Origin: Isoptericola cucumis
Lineage (GTDB): Bacteria > Actinomycetota > Actinomycetes > Actinomycetales > Cellulomonadaceae
Length of the DNA: 64,000 nucleotides
NCBI RefSeq assembly: GCF_014635665.1
Contig: NZ_BMDG01000006.1
Location: 1-64,000 of the forward strand
Reading direction: 5' to 3'
Shown here: piece by piece, positions 16,607 to 25,317 of the stretch
How the letters are laid out: every line of letters starts with the position of its first letter
Position numbering within the stretch: the first letter of the stretch is position 1
Program-made: the position numbers and the translations under genes
The notes under the pieces: generated by a model
Database searches by the model: none
What the model was told of the DNA's origin: nothing
The model's input: only the letters and a program-made list of their open reading frames with translations

Positions 16607-16873
16607 TCACCTGCTCCCTCGGCCGGGTCCGTCGTCGTCCTGCAGGTCCTCGAGCCGCTCCCGCTCCTCCTCGCGCCGGTCCTCGACGTCGTCCCGCTCG
16701 TCCTCCAGCCGGTCCTCGACGTCGTCCCGCTCGTCCTCCAGCCGGTCCCGCTCGTCCTCGGGCGGCGGCCCGACGGCGTTGAACCACGCGAACCCGGCGA
16801 CGCCGCCCACGACGGCGACGCCGAGGCCCTCCAGGACTGCACGACGCGTGGGGGAGGGGCCGCCGGTGCTCAC
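16607..16873 (-). CDS. Tat-type N-terminal anchor followed by acidic 11-residue-repeat coiled coil
   Basis: An 88-residue protein from GTG 16873, overlapping the previous stop by four bases (GTGA). The N-terminus, TRRAVLEGLGVAVVGGVAGF, is a twin-arginine-like signal or membrane anchor. The rest is a highly charged coiled coil built on the 11-residue unit EDERDDVEDRL. The DNA carries two exact 33-bp tandem copies (16675-16707, 16708-16740) and a shortened third. In other actinobacteria the partner of DUF6529 proteins is, to my knowledge, often a Tat-exported Rieske protein. This product keeps a Rieske-like leader but has no iron-sulfur motif. Role unknown. Confidence 0.65.
   Translation of the reverse strand: MSTGGPSPTRRAVLEGLGVAVVGGVAGFAWFNAVGPPPEDERDRLEDERDDVEDRLEDERDDVEDRREEERERLEDLQDDDGPGRGSR
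16675..16740. repeat. Two exact 33-bp tandem repeats inside the coiled-coil gene
   Basis: Positions 16675-16707 and 16708-16740 are identical 33-mers, followed by a third, internally shortened copy. The 33 bases encode 11 residues, so repeat-number change keeps the frame and lengthens or shortens the coiled coil by a hendecad. Confidence 0.9.
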
Positions 16874-17427
16874 GACACGCCCCCGGTGAGGTACCAGAGG
16901 GCGGACGTGGACCAGACGAGCGCGAGCAGCGCGACGACGAGCCCGCCCAGGAGCGGAAGCACGGCGGGCGGCAGCCCGCGCACGCGCAGGGCGAGCATCT
17001 TGACCGTGAACGCCCCGTAGAACAGGCAGCCCGCGACGGAGTGCACGAGGACCCGGGCGGGCTCGTCCTCGAACCCGATCGACCACACGCAGGCGAAGGC
17101 GACCGGCAGCGTGAGGCCGAACGCCGCGACGCCGCTCCACCGGTGCAGGAGGCCGACCCAGCCGGGCGCGGCGGGTGCGCCGGGCAGTCGCCCGTACATC
17201 GCCAGCGCCGAGACGAGCTGGACCACGAGGAGCGCGGCCGCGCCGGTGGCCAGCCACGACTTCATCTCGAGCATCGTGGGGAACCACAGGGTCAGCAGCG
17301 TCGCGTCGTCGCCCGGGTGGGCGTCCGCGTAGGCTCCGAGCGCGCCGGCGACCGCCACGCCCGCCACGGTCGCCGCGGCCAGCGCCCAGCGCCACGACGC
17401 GCGGGTTCTCGACGGGGGCTCGCCCAT
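16870..17427 (-). CDS. DUF6529-like polytopic membrane protein (cytochrome b561-like)
   Basis: A 185-residue protein with about five hydrophobic segments, starting at ATG 17427 (MGEPPSRTRASW). No clear ribosome-binding site is visible, and a longer frame to 17505 is possible but reads as Arg/Cys-rich noise. Histidines sit in or near helices (ADAHPGDD, LLHRWSGVAAF, VLVHSVAGCLFYGAFTVKM) in a pattern like b561-type haem-binding proteins. DUF6529 members occur in actinobacteria beside redox proteins, so an electron-transfer role is plausible. It is the first gene of an operon with the coiled-coil and micropeptide genes. Confidence 0.65.
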   Translation of the reverse strand: MGEPPSRTRASWRWALAAATVAGVAVAGALGAYADAHPGDDATLLTLWFPTMLEMKSWLATGAAALLVVQLVSALAMYGRLPGAPAAPGWVGLLHRWSGVAAFGLTLPVAFACVWSIGFEDEPARVLVHSVAGCLFYGAFTVKMLALRVRGLPPAVLPLLGGLVVALLALVWSTSALWYLTGGVS

Positions 17428-17497
17428 AGGAGCACAGTGCCCGTGGCTCCCCGCGCCGGCCACCGGACACACCGCGGCGCGGGCGACGACGAGCACG

Positions 17498-17564
17498 GCA
17501 CGCACGGCGAACAGGGGGTCGGTGCCGCGTCCCGGCCGGAACGCGGCACCGACCCCGTGCGTGC
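17498..17564 (-). terminator. Long hairpin after abfA
   Basis: Perfect 16-bp stem (17515-17530 with 17541-17556) around a 10-base loop. An outer 10-bp stem (17498-17507 with 17555-17564) partly overlaps its end, giving an alternative pairing. It lies 35 bases beyond the abfA stop and before the DUF6529 operon, so it is probably the abfA terminator. Confidence 0.75.
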
Positions 17565-17598
17565 ACCGCAGGCGAGCTCGCAGGCGGGTGCTCGGGCG

Positions 17599-19146
17599 TC
17601 AGCCGCGGGCGAGCGTCCCGGCGAACGCGGTCCACGACTCGGGGGCGAGGCGCACGCGGGTGGCGCCGCCCTGAGCGGGTGCCACGACGGACGCGACGTC
17701 GACCCCGGACCAGCAGGCCTCGGCGACCTTCGCCGCGTGCTCGGGCCCCTCGACGGCGGGCTCGTGGTCCGCGACCATCTGCCAGCCCTCGGCCAGCCCG
17801 AGCGTGGCCCCGGCGTGCGCGAGGTCGACCTCGACGGCCTGGTCCGAGCGGTTGGTGAGGAAGAGCGCGAGCGTGCCGTCGTCGTCCACCGTCGCGGCGG
17901 CGGTGACCAGCGGGGCGTCGCCGTGCCGCGGGGTGGTGTACGTCGGCGCGTCGACCCGCACGTCCAGCGCCGAGCCGCGCGCGAGGCGGGCCGTCGTCGC
18001 GAAGGGGTGGAACGTGGGCTGGCGCCAGGCCTCGCCCCCGGGCTCGGTCATGATCGGCGCGATGACGTTGACGAGCTGCGCGAGGCACGCCACGGGCACG
18101 CGGTCGGCGTGGTTGAGCAGCGTGACCATGAGGTCGCCCACGACGACGGCGTCGAGCCCGGAGTAGACGTCCTCGATGATGCGCGGGGCGTCGCGCTGGA
18201 TCGGCAGGTTCTCCTCGCCGCCGAAGCGGGACTCGTTGTACCAGACGTTCCACTCGTCGAAGCTGATGGTGATCTTCTTGTCGCTGCGCCGCTCGGCGCC
18301 GACGGCGTCGGCGGAGGCGACGACGCGGTCGATGAACCGGTCCATCGCGGTGCCGGACGCGAGGAACGACGCGCGGTCGCCGCCCAGCTCCTCGTAGTAG
18401 GCGTGCATGGAGATGTGGTCCACGAGGTCGTACGTGTACGACAGGACGGTGCGCTCCCACGCGCCGAAGGTGTCCATCTGCATGTTGGACGAGCCGCAGA
18501 CGACCAGCGAGATCGAGGGGTCGACGAGCTTCATGGCCTTGCCGGCCTCGGCGGCGAGCTTGCCATACTCGTGGGCGTCCTTGTGGCCGATCTGCCACGG
18601 GCCGTCCATCTCGTTGCCCAGGCACCAGAGCTTCACGCCGTAGGGCTCGGCGCGGCCGTGGGCGATGCGCAGGTCGGCCCAGCTAGTGCCGGCCTCGCCG
18701 TTGCAGTACTCGACGAGCGCGGCCGCGGCGTCGACGCCGCGGGTGCCGAGGTTGACCGCCATCATCGGCTCGACGCCCTCGCGCTCGGCCCACTGCAGGA
18801 ACTCGTCCGTGCCGACGAGGTTGGGCTCGACCGTCCGCCAGGCGAGGTCGAGGAACGGCTTGCGCTGCTCGACCGGGCCGACGGCGTTCTCCCACACGTA
18901 GTTGGAGACGAAGTTCCCCCCGGGGTAGCGCACCATGGGCACCCCGAGCTCGTGGATGAGGTCGGCCACGTCGCGGCGGAAGCCGTGGGAGTCGGCGGCG
19001 TCGTGGCCGGGCTCGTAGATGCCGGTGTAGACCGCGCGGCCGAGGTGCTCGACGAACGAGCCGAACAGGCGGCGGTCCACCGTGCCGCGGCGGAAGTCGG
19101 GGTGCAGGGTGATGCGGGCGGCGGACGGGTGCGCGGCGCTGGGCAT
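17599..19146 (-). CDS. abfA: Intracellular alpha-L-arabinofuranosidase (GH51)
   Basis: A 515-residue glycoside hydrolase of family 51 with no signal peptide, so it acts in the cytoplasm on imported arabino-oligosaccharides and releases L-arabinose. The acid/base is E179 in WCLGNEMDGPWQ and the nucleophile is E298 in SFDEWNVWY. The N-terminal RRLFGSFVEHLGRAVYTGIY and YPGGNFVSNYVWENAVGP are typical of the family. A GAAGGAGA site precedes the start. It is transcribed away from the binding-protein gene at 19406, and the shared intergenic region carries two similar operator-like elements. Length equals that of characterised GH51 enzymes (about 500). Confidence 0.96.
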   Translation of the reverse strand: MPSAAHPSAARITLHPDFRRGTVDRRLFGSFVEHLGRAVYTGIYEPGHDAADSHGFRRDVADLIHELGVPMVRYPGGNFVSNYVWENAVGPVEQRKPFLDLAWRTVEPNLVGTDEFLQWAEREGVEPMMAVNLGTRGVDAAAALVEYCNGEAGTSWADLRIAHGRAEPYGVKLWCLGNEMDGPWQIGHKDAHEYGKLAAEAGKAMKLVDPSISLVVCGSSNMQMDTFGAWERTVLSYTYDLVDHISMHAYYEELGGDRASFLASGTAMDRFIDRVVASADAVGAERRSDKKITISFDEWNVWYNESRFGGEENLPIQRDAPRIIEDVYSGLDAVVVGDLMVTLLNHADRVPVACLAQLVNVIAPIMTEPGGEAWRQPTFHPFATTARLARGSALDVRVDAPTYTTPRHGDAPLVTAAATVDDDGTLALFLTNRSDQAVEVDLAHAGATLGLAEGWQMVADHEPAVEGPEHAAKVAEACWSGVDVASVVAPAQGGATRVRLAPESWTAFAGTLARG

Positions 19147-19197
19147 GGGGACTACGTCTCCTTCGTCATTCCTCGTCGAACTCGATGGCGTTGCTGC

Positions 19198-19215
19198 TCT
19201 ACAACGATGAAGAAG
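19198..19215. promoter_or_regulatory. Operator-like element on the abfA side
   Basis: TCTACAACGATGAAGAAG carries a CAACGATG core, one mismatch from the palindrome CAACGTTG, and shares ACAACG.TGAAGAAG with the element at 19335. It lies about 50 bases before abfA and probably binds a LacI-family repressor, the nearest being encoded at 22760. Confidence 0.5.
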
Positions 19216-19334
19216 TCAATCACGTCAGGCGCCGCGGCACCAGCGCCGCCGTCGCCCTCCGGGGGCGTGCCCAGAGCGCGGGTCGGCGGCGAGGGTTGTG
19301 TGACCTGCGTCATCCCGTGTAGAAATGCCCAGCG

Positions 19335-19351
19335 TTACAACGTTGAAGAAG
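19335..19351. promoter_or_regulatory. Operator-like element on the importer side
   Basis: TTACAACGTTGAAGAAG contains the perfect 8-bp palindrome CAACGTTG, a LacI-family core. It is repeated, with one base changed, at 19198. It lies 55 bases before the binding-protein start. The remainder of 19147-19405 shows no coding potential. Confidence 0.55.
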
Positions 19352-19405
19352 ACGTGTGGCCTGGGTCAGGACGTGCTGACCCGCCCGACTCGAGGAGGAA
19401 TCGGC

Positions 19406-20770
19406 ATGCGCAGGAGCATGCGCCGCGGCGTGGCCGCCGCGGCGACGGGCCTGGTGACGCTGGCGCTCGCCGCGTGCGCCCAGGGCGACAGCAGCGGCGG
19501 CGGTGGTGGTGGCGGGTCGGCCGCCGCGACCTGTACCAACACGATCCAGGAGCCCGACGCCACCCGGGTCACGATGTGGGCGTGGTATCCCGCCGTCGAG
19601 CAGATGGTGGACACGTTCAACTCCCGGCACGACGACGTCCAGATCTGCTGGACCAACGCCGGCCAGGGGGCGGACGAGTACGGCAAGTTCTCCACCGCCC
19701 TCGAGGCCGGGACGGGGGCGCCGGACGTGATCCAGCTCGAGTCGGAGATCCTGCCCACGTACACGATCCTCGACGGGCTCGCGGACCTCGCGCCGTACGG
19801 CGCGGGCGAGCTGGAGGAGCAGTTCCCGCCCGGAGCCTGGTCCGACGTGTCGAACGGCGGGTCGGTCCACGCGATCCCCGTCGACGGCGGCCCGGTCGGC
19901 ATGCTCTACCGCGCGGACATCTTCGACGAGCACGGCGTCGAGCCGCCGACCACCTGGGACGAGTTCGCGCAGGCTGCGCAGGACCTGCGCGACGCCGGCT
20001 ACGACGGGTACATCACGAACTACGCGACGAACGGCAACGCCTTCAACTACGCGCTGTTCGCGCAGGCCGGGTGGGCGCCGTTCGACTACGACAGCTCGCG
20101 GCCCGACGAGATCGGCATCGACGTGGACACCCCGGAGGCGCGGCACGTCCTGTCCTACTGGGAGGACCTCGTCGACCGCGGCCTGGTCTCGACCGACGAC
20201 GCCAGCACGGCCGACTACAACACGTCTCTCGTGGACGGCACCTACGCCGTCTACATCGCCGCGGCCTGGGGCCCCGGCTACCTCGAGGGCCTGTCCGACG
20301 CCGACTCCGGCGCCGAGTGGAAGGCCGCGCCGCTGCCGCAGTGGGACCCCGACGACCCGGTGCAGGTCAACCAGGGCGGCTCGGCGCTGGCGGTCACGTC
20401 GCAGGCCACCGACGAGGAGGCCGCGGCCACCGTCGCGATGGAGCTGTTCGACGACGAGGCGACCTGGAAGGTCGGCGTCGAGGAGGCCGGGCTGTTCCCG
20501 CTGTGGAACCTCGCCCTCGACGCGGACTGGTTCACCGACCGGCGCTACCCGTTCTTCGGCGGGCAGCAGGTGAACCGCGACGTGTTCCTCGACGCGGCGG
20601 CGCAGTACCCGGGCTTCACGTTCAGCCCGTTCCAGGTGTACGCGTACGACCGCCAGACCATGGCCCTCTACGACATGGTCGAGGGGCCCGCGACTGCCGA
20701 GGACGCGCTCGCCACCCTCCAGGACAGCCTGGTCCGGTACGCCGAGCAGCAGGGGTTCACGATCCGATGA
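19406..20770 (+). CDS. ABC transporter sugar-binding lipoprotein (AraN-like, family 1)
   Basis: A 454-residue extracellular solute-binding protein. GAGGAGG precedes ATG 19406. The signal peptide has a twin-Arg-like basic start and the lipobox LAAC (C24), followed by a Ser/Gly linker. The mature chain shows the CUT1 binding-protein pattern: TMWAWYPAVEQMVDTFN, GTGAPDVIQLESEILPTY, PVDGGPVGMLYRADIFDEHG and PTTWDEFAQAAQDL. Given divergent abfA and the downstream permeases, it most likely captures arabino-oligosaccharides, as AraN does in Bacillus. Its stop overlaps the first permease start (ATGA). Confidence 0.9.
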   Translation: MRRSMRRGVAAAATGLVTLALAACAQGDSSGGGGGGGSAAATCTNTIQEPDATRVTMWAWYPAVEQMVDTFNSRHDDVQICWTNAGQGADEYGKFSTALEAGTGAPDVIQLESEILPTYTILDGLADLAPYGAGELEEQFPPGAWSDVSNGGSVHAIPVDGGPVGMLYRADIFDEHGVEPPTTWDEFAQAAQDLRDAGYDGYITNYATNGNAFNYALFAQAGWAPFDYDSSRPDEIGIDVDTPEARHVLSYWEDLVDRGLVSTDDASTADYNTSLVDGTYAVYIAAAWGPGYLEGLSDADSGAEWKAAPLPQWDPDDPVQVNQGGSALAVTSQATDEEAAATVAMELFDDEATWKVGVEEAGLFPLWNLALDADWFTDRRYPFFGGQQVNRDVFLDAAAQYPGFTFSPFQVYAYDRQTMALYDMVEGPATAEDALATLQDSLVRYAEQQGFTIR

Positions 20771-21717
20771 CGTCCGCCGACCGACCCACCGACCGACGTC
20801 CCGCCGGACCCGGCGAGCAGCGCGGCCCGAGCCTCCTGGACACGAAGCGGCAGTGGTGGGGGTGGCTGTTCCTGGCCCCGTTCACCGTCGTGTTCGTGCT
20901 GTTCCTCCTGGTGCCGCTGGCGTACGCGTTCTGGCTCAGCCTGCACACCAAGGGGATCGCCACCGGCGGCGAGAGCATCTTCACCGGCTTCGCGAACTAC
21001 GCCCGGGTCTTCACGGACACGGACTTCCTGTCCGGCATGGCCCGGGTCGGCAAGTTCGTGCTGGTGATGGTGCCGATCCAGATCGGGCTCGCCGTCACGA
21101 TCGCCCTGGTGCTCGACACCCTCGCCACCCGGCTCTCGCGGGCCTCCCGGCTCCTGGTCTTCGTGCCATACGCGATCCCGGCCGTCATCGGCGCGCTCAT
21201 GTGGGGCTTCCTGTACAGCCCGCGCTTCGGCCCGGCCACCGACGTCTTCGGGCTCGTGGGGCTCGACGCCCCCGACTTCCTCAGCCGGGACCTGATCTTC
21301 GGCTCGCTGGTCAACATCGTGACCTGGCAGTGGGTGGGCTACTACATGATCATCGTCTACGCCGCGCTGCGGGCGATCGACCCGACCGTGTACGAGGCGG
21401 CCAGGCTCGACGGCGCCGGCAACTGGGCGATCGCCCTGCGGATCAAGGTCCCGATGATCGCGTCGTCGATGGTGATGATCGTGGTGTTCGCCCTCATCGG
21501 CACGCTGCAGTTCTTCACCGAGCCGACCGTGCTGCGGTCGGTCGCCCAGGGCGCGATCCCCACCACCTACACCCCGAACATGTACGCGTACTCGATGGCG
21601 TTCTCCTACAGCCAGTTCAACTACGCCTCCACGATCGCGTTCGCGCTCGGGATCCTCGTGTTCATCGGGTCGTACCTCTTCCTGTACGCGACCCGCAAGC
21701 AGAGCGGACTGAAGTGA
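20767..21717 (+). CDS. Sugar ABC transporter permease, MalF/AraP type
   Basis: A 316-residue CUT1 permease with six hydrophobic segments. The cytoplasmic EAA loop reads YEAARLDGAGNWAIALRIKVPMI, with the conserved Gly. It forms the importer channel with the next gene product. The start overlaps the binding-protein stop by four bases. No ATPase gene belongs to this operon; in actinobacteria a shared MsiK-type ATPase encoded elsewhere usually energises such systems. Confidence 0.92.
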   Translation: MTSADRPTDRRPAGPGEQRGPSLLDTKRQWWGWLFLAPFTVVFVLFLLVPLAYAFWLSLHTKGIATGGESIFTGFANYARVFTDTDFLSGMARVGKFVLVMVPIQIGLAVTIALVLDTLATRLSRASRLLVFVPYAIPAVIGALMWGFLYSPRFGPATDVFGLVGLDAPDFLSRDLIFGSLVNIVTWQWVGYYMIIVYAALRAIDPTVYEAARLDGAGNWAIALRIKVPMIASSMVMIVVFALIGTLQFFTEPTVLRSVAQGAIPTTYTPNMYAYSMAFSYSQFNYASTIAFALGILVFIGSYLFLYATRKQSGLK

Positions 21718-22652
21718 TGACGACGGCGACGACGACGCAGACCTCCTCCCGCGGCGCTGACCGCCGTGCCAGCCGCCGCGCCGGCCGCCGCGCCGGCGGG
21801 CAGCACGGGCCGCGCAGGATCGGCTCCCACCTGTTCCTGCTCCTCGCGGCGGTGTACTTCATCGTGCCGCTCTGGTGGCTGGTGGTGGGGTCGACCAAGA
21901 CGAACAGCGGCCTGTTCGTCGGGTCCGGCGGCGCGCTGTGGTTCAACGACGAGTTCGCGCTGTGGGACAACGTCAAGGAGCTCTTCACCTACCAGGGCGG
22001 CATCTACTGGACGTGGATGCGCAACTCCTTCGTGTACGCGCTCGCCGGCGGGGTGGGCTCCACGGTGCTCGCGGTGCTGGCCGGGTACGCCCTCGCGAAG
22101 TACCGCTTCCGCGGCCGCAACCTGTACTTCTCCCTGCTGCTGGGCTCCGTCATGGTGCCGCTCACGGCCCTGACCATCCCCACGTTCGTGCTGCTCAGCC
22201 AGCTCGGGATGATCAACACGATGTGGGCGGTCGTCCTGCCGTCCCTGCTCAGCCCGATCGGCGTCTACCTCGTGCGCGTGTACGCCGTCGACGCCATCCC
22301 CGACGAGATGCTCGACGCCGGGCGGGTGGACGGCGCCGGCGAGCTGCGGCTGTTCTCCCGGGTCGCCCTGCCGCTGCTGCGGCCGGCGTTCGTCACGGTG
22401 CTGCTGCTCACCACGGTCGCGACGTGGAACAACTTCTTCCTGCCGCTGGCGGTGCTGCGCGACCCGCAGCTGCTGCCCGTCACCGTCGGCCTCAACCAGT
22501 GGCAGGGGCTGTCGAACGCGGGCGCCGGCGGCGAGCAGGTCTGGAACCTCATCACCACGGGCGCGCTCGTGTCGATCCTGCCGCTGATCGTGGCGTTCCT
22601 CGGCCTCCAGAAGTACTGGCAGGGCGGGCTCTCGCTCGGCTCGATCAAGTAG
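21717..22652 (+). CDS. Sugar ABC transporter permease, MalG/AraQ type
   Basis: A 311-residue CUT1 permease. It has a basic, Ser/Thr/Arg-rich N-terminal tail of about 35 residues and six hydrophobic segments. The EAA-type loop is DEMLDAGRVDGAGELRLFSR, and the C-terminus QKYWQGGLSLGSIK is typical. ATG 21717 overlaps the previous stop by one base; a GTG three bases earlier is equally possible. It is the last structural gene before a GC hairpin. Confidence 0.92.
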   Translation: MTTATTTQTSSRGADRRASRRAGRRAGGQHGPRRIGSHLFLLLAAVYFIVPLWWLVVGSTKTNSGLFVGSGGALWFNDEFALWDNVKELFTYQGGIYWTWMRNSFVYALAGGVGSTVLAVLAGYALAKYRFRGRNLYFSLLLGSVMVPLTALTIPTFVLLSQLGMINTMWAVVLPSLLSPIGVYLVRVYAVDAIPDEMLDAGRVDGAGELRLFSRVALPLLRPAFVTVLLLTTVATWNNFFLPLAVLRDPQLLPVTVGLNQWQGLSNAGAGGEQVWNLITTGALVSILPLIVAFLGLQKYWQGGLSLGSIK

Positions 22653-22675
22653 GGCGCCGGGCGGGGGCGGCGCCC
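22652..22675 (+). terminator. GC hairpin after the oligosaccharide importer
   Basis: Perfect 8-bp stem, GGGCGCCG (22652-22659) with 22668-22675, around an 8-base G-rich loop. It begins at the last base of the stop codon. There is no T-tract. Confidence 0.55.
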
Positions 22676-22759
22676 GGCGGTGCCCTACCCTGTGGACGTG
22701 ACGAGGAGAGGGGCGGGCGTGGTCGTCGGCGACGCAGGTCGGTCGGGACGGGGTGCGGC

Positions 22760-23845
22760 GTGCCGGTGACGATGCACGACGTGGCGCAGCGCGCGGGCGT
22801 CTCGATCAAGACGGTCTCCAACGTCGTCAACGGCTACCCCCACATCCGTCCGCAGACGCGGGAGCGCGTCGAGGAGGCCATCGCGCACCTCGGCTACCGG
22901 GTCAACGTCTCCGCCCGGAACCTGCGCACCCGGCGCACGGACATGATCACGCTGGCCGTGCCCGAGCTGTCGCTGCCGTACTTCGCCCAGCTCGCGGACG
23001 CCGTCATCCGGGCCGCCGAGACCCGCGGGCTGACCGTGCTCATCGAGCAGACCGGCGCGGGCCGCGAGCGCGAGATCGAGGTGCTGGTCGGGCAGCGGCG
23101 GCAGATGACGGACGGGCTGATCTTCTCCCCGCTCGCGCTCGGCCCGGAGGACGTCGGCCTGCTGTCCGCCGAGCGCCCGCTCGTCGTGCTCGGTGAGCGG
23201 ATCTTCGACGCGCCGGCCGACCACGTCACGATGAACAACGTCGCCGCGGCACGAGCCGCCACGGCCCATCTCGCGGGCCTCGGCCGGCGCCGGATCGCCG
23301 TGCTCGGCGCGCACGAGGGCGAGCGGGTGGGCTCGGCCGCCCTACGGACCGAGGGCTACCGGCAGGGGCTCGCGGAGGCCGGGCTGCCCTTCGACCCGGC
23401 GCTCGTCGGCGAGGCGGGCCTGTGGCACCGCTCGACGGGCGCGGACGCGATGGCCCGCCTGCTCGACTCGGGCGTCGAGATCGACGCGGTGTTCGCCCTC
23501 AACGACGCCATGGCGCTGGGCGCGCTCCACGTGCTGCACGCCCGTCAGCTCGACGTGCCGGGCGACGTCGCGCTGATGGGCTTCGACGACATCGACGACG
23601 TCCGGTACTCGGTGCCGACCATCACGTCCGTGGACCCGGGCCGCGAGCAGATCGCCCGCACGGCGGTGGACCTGCTGGTGGAGCGGATCGCCGGGGAGGG
23701 CGGCCCGTACCGGCGGGTGATCCCCGACTCCCGCATCGTCGGGCGCGAGTCCACGGGCGAGGCCGCGGGCGGGCGCGAGGTCGTGGTCGACGTGCAGGCC
23801 GGCGGCTCCGAGGAGATCGTGGCGGAGGCGGGCGCCCCTGCCTGA
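22760..23845 (+). CDS. LacI family transcriptional regulator of the oligosaccharide genes
   Basis: A 361-residue repressor. GTG 22760 gives [23 protein letters not shown] 22772 is an alternative start. HTH residues are about 5-26, followed by hinge [12 protein letters not shown]. The effector domain carries [37 protein letters not shown] and [20 protein letters not shown]. It belongs to a different LacI subgroup from the two arabinose-locus regulators. Its position after the AraNPQ-like genes makes it the likely regulator of the importer and abfA through the elements at 19198 and 19335. The last 30 residues are a low-complexity tail. Confidence 0.88.
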   Translation: MPVTMHDVAQRAGVSIKTVSNVVNGYPHIRPQTRERVEEAIAHLGYRVNVSARNLRTRRTDMITLAVPELSLPYFAQLADAVIRAAETRGLTVLIEQTGAGREREIEVLVGQRRQMTDGLIFSPLALGPEDVGLLSAERPLVVLGERIFDAPADHVTMNNVAAARAATAHLAGLGRRRIAVLGAHEGERVGSAALRTEGYRQGLAEAGLPFDPALVGEAGLWHRSTGADAMARLLDSGVEIDAVFALNDAMALGALHVLHARQLDVPGDVALMGFDDIDDVRYSVPTITSVDPGREQIARTAVDLLVERIAGEGGPYRRVIPDSRIVGRESTGEAAGGREVVVDVQAGGSEEIVAEAGAPA

Positions 23846-23867
23846 GCCGACGCCGATCGGCTAGGAT

Positions 23868-23950
23868 CGCGGGGTCGCGACTGGCGTACAGGTGGATCAC
23901 CACCGGGGAGCGGCACGCTGTGCAGACGACGGGTCGTTCGCCTGGGCCCG
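23868..23950 (+). promoter_or_regulatory. ZTP riboswitch (pfl motif) upstream of glyA-folD
   Basis: The leader contains GGTCGCGACTGGCG (23872-23885), the hairpin GGTGGATCACCACC (23891-23904), GGGGAGCG (23905-23912) and, after a variable insert, CGCCTGGGC (23939-23947). These match the conserved pfl/ZTP-riboswitch core in order and spacing. The RNA senses ZTP/ZMP, which accumulates when 10-formyl-tetrahydrofolate runs short, and turns on one-carbon genes; glyA and folD are classic targets. A downstream 6-bp hairpin (23972-23977 with 23984-23989) may belong to the expression platform. The aptamer ends about 85 bases before the glyA start. Confidence 0.92.
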
Positions 23951-24033
23951 TTCGCTCGATGACGACATTGCCCGACCACCCGAGGTCGGCCGCTGCCGGT
24001 CGACCGCCGTCCGACACAGCAGGAGAACGCCGC

Positions 24034-25317
24034 ATGAGCACTCCCGACCCCACGTTCAACGCGCCCCTGGCCGAGCTCGACCCGGAGATCGCCGCCGTCC
24101 TCGAGGGGGAGCTGGCCCGCCAGCGCGACACCCTCGAGATGATCGCGTCCGAGAACTTCGTCCCGCGCGCGGTGCTGCAGGCGCAGGGCTCCGTCCTGAC
24201 CAACAAGTACGCCGAGGGCTACCCGGGGCGTCGCTACTACGGCGGCTGCGAGCAGGTCGACATCGCGGAGAACCTCGCGATCGCCCGCGCCCAGGAGCTG
24301 TTCGGCGCCGAGGCCGTGAACGTCCAGCCGCACTCCGGGGCGCAGGCCAACGCGGCCGTGCTGCACGCGCTCATCAACGCGGGCGACAAGATCCTCGGGC
24401 TCGAGCTGGCCCACGGCGGGCACCTCACGCACGGCATGAAGATCAACTTCTCCGGCAAGCTGTACGACGTCGGCGCGTACGGCGTGGACCCGACCTCGCA
24501 CCGCATCGAGATGGACGAGGTGCGCAAGCGCACCCTCGAGCACCGCCCGGACGTCATCATCGCCGGCTGGTCCGCCTACCCGCGCCAGCTCGACTTCGCC
24601 GCGTTCCGCGAGATCGCGGACGAGGTCGGCGCCAAGCTCTGGGTGGACATGGCCCACTTCGCGGGCCTCGTGGCCGCGGGCCTGCACCCGTCGCCCGTGC
24701 CGCACGCCGACGTCACCTCCTCCACGGTGCACAAGACCATCGGCGGGCCACGCTCCGGCTTCATCCTGAGCAAGGAGGAGCTCGCCAAGAAGATCAACTC
24801 CGCCGTGTTCCCCGGGCAGCAGGGCGGCCCGCTCATGCACGTCATCGCGGCCAAGGCCGTGGCGTTCAAGATCGCGGGCACCGACGCGTTCAAGGACCGT
24901 CAGGAGCGCACCCTGCGTGGCGCCCGGATCATCGCCGACCGCCTCTCCCAGCCGGACGTCGCCTCGCAGGGCGTGTCCGTCCTGACCGGGGGCACGGACG
25001 TGCACCTCGTGCTGGTGGACCTGCGGAACTCGTCGCTGGACGGCCAGCAGGCCGAGGACCTCCTGCACGACGCCGGCATCACCGTGAACCGCAACGCCGT
25101 GCCGTTCGACCCGCGCCCGCCGCGCGTCACCTCGGGCCTGCGGATCGGCACGCCGGCGCTCGCCACCCGCGGGTTCGGCGACGTCGAGTTCACCGAGGTC
25201 GCCGACATCATCGCCGCCGCGCTGCGCGACGGCGCGTCGGCCGACGTCGAGGCGCTCGCGGCCCGCGTCGCGAAGCTCACCGCCGACTTCCCGCTCTACT
25301 CCGGGCTGCAGCAGTGA
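24034..25317 (+). CDS. glyA: Serine hydroxymethyltransferase
   Basis: A 427-residue PLP enzyme interconverting serine plus tetrahydrofolate with glycine plus 5,10-methylene-tetrahydrofolate. The PLP lysine is K234 in [16 protein letters not shown]. Other family motifs are [47 protein letters not shown] and [20 protein letters not shown] lies before the ATG. It is the first gene under the ZTP riboswitch, and its stop overlaps the folD start by four bases (GTGA). Confidence 0.97.
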   Translation: MSTPDPTFNAPLAELDPEIAAVLEGELARQRDTLEMIASENFVPRAVLQAQGSVLTNKYAEGYPGRRYYGGCEQVDIAENLAIARAQELFGAEAVNVQPHSGAQANAAVLHALINAGDKILGLELAHGGHLTHGMKINFSGKLYDVGAYGVDPTSHRIEMDEVRKRTLEHRPDVIIAGWSAYPRQLDFAAFREIADEVGAKLWVDMAHFAGLVAAGLHPSPVPHADVTSSTVHKTIGGPRSGFILSKEELAKKINSAVFPGQQGGPLMHVIAAKAVAFKIAGTDAFKDRQERTLRGARIIADRLSQPDVASQGVSVLTGGTDVHLVLVDLRNSSLDGQQAEDLLHDAGITVNRNAVPFDPRPPRVTSGLRIGTPALATRGFGDVEFTEVADIIAAALRDGASADVEALAARVAKLTADFPLYSGLQQ

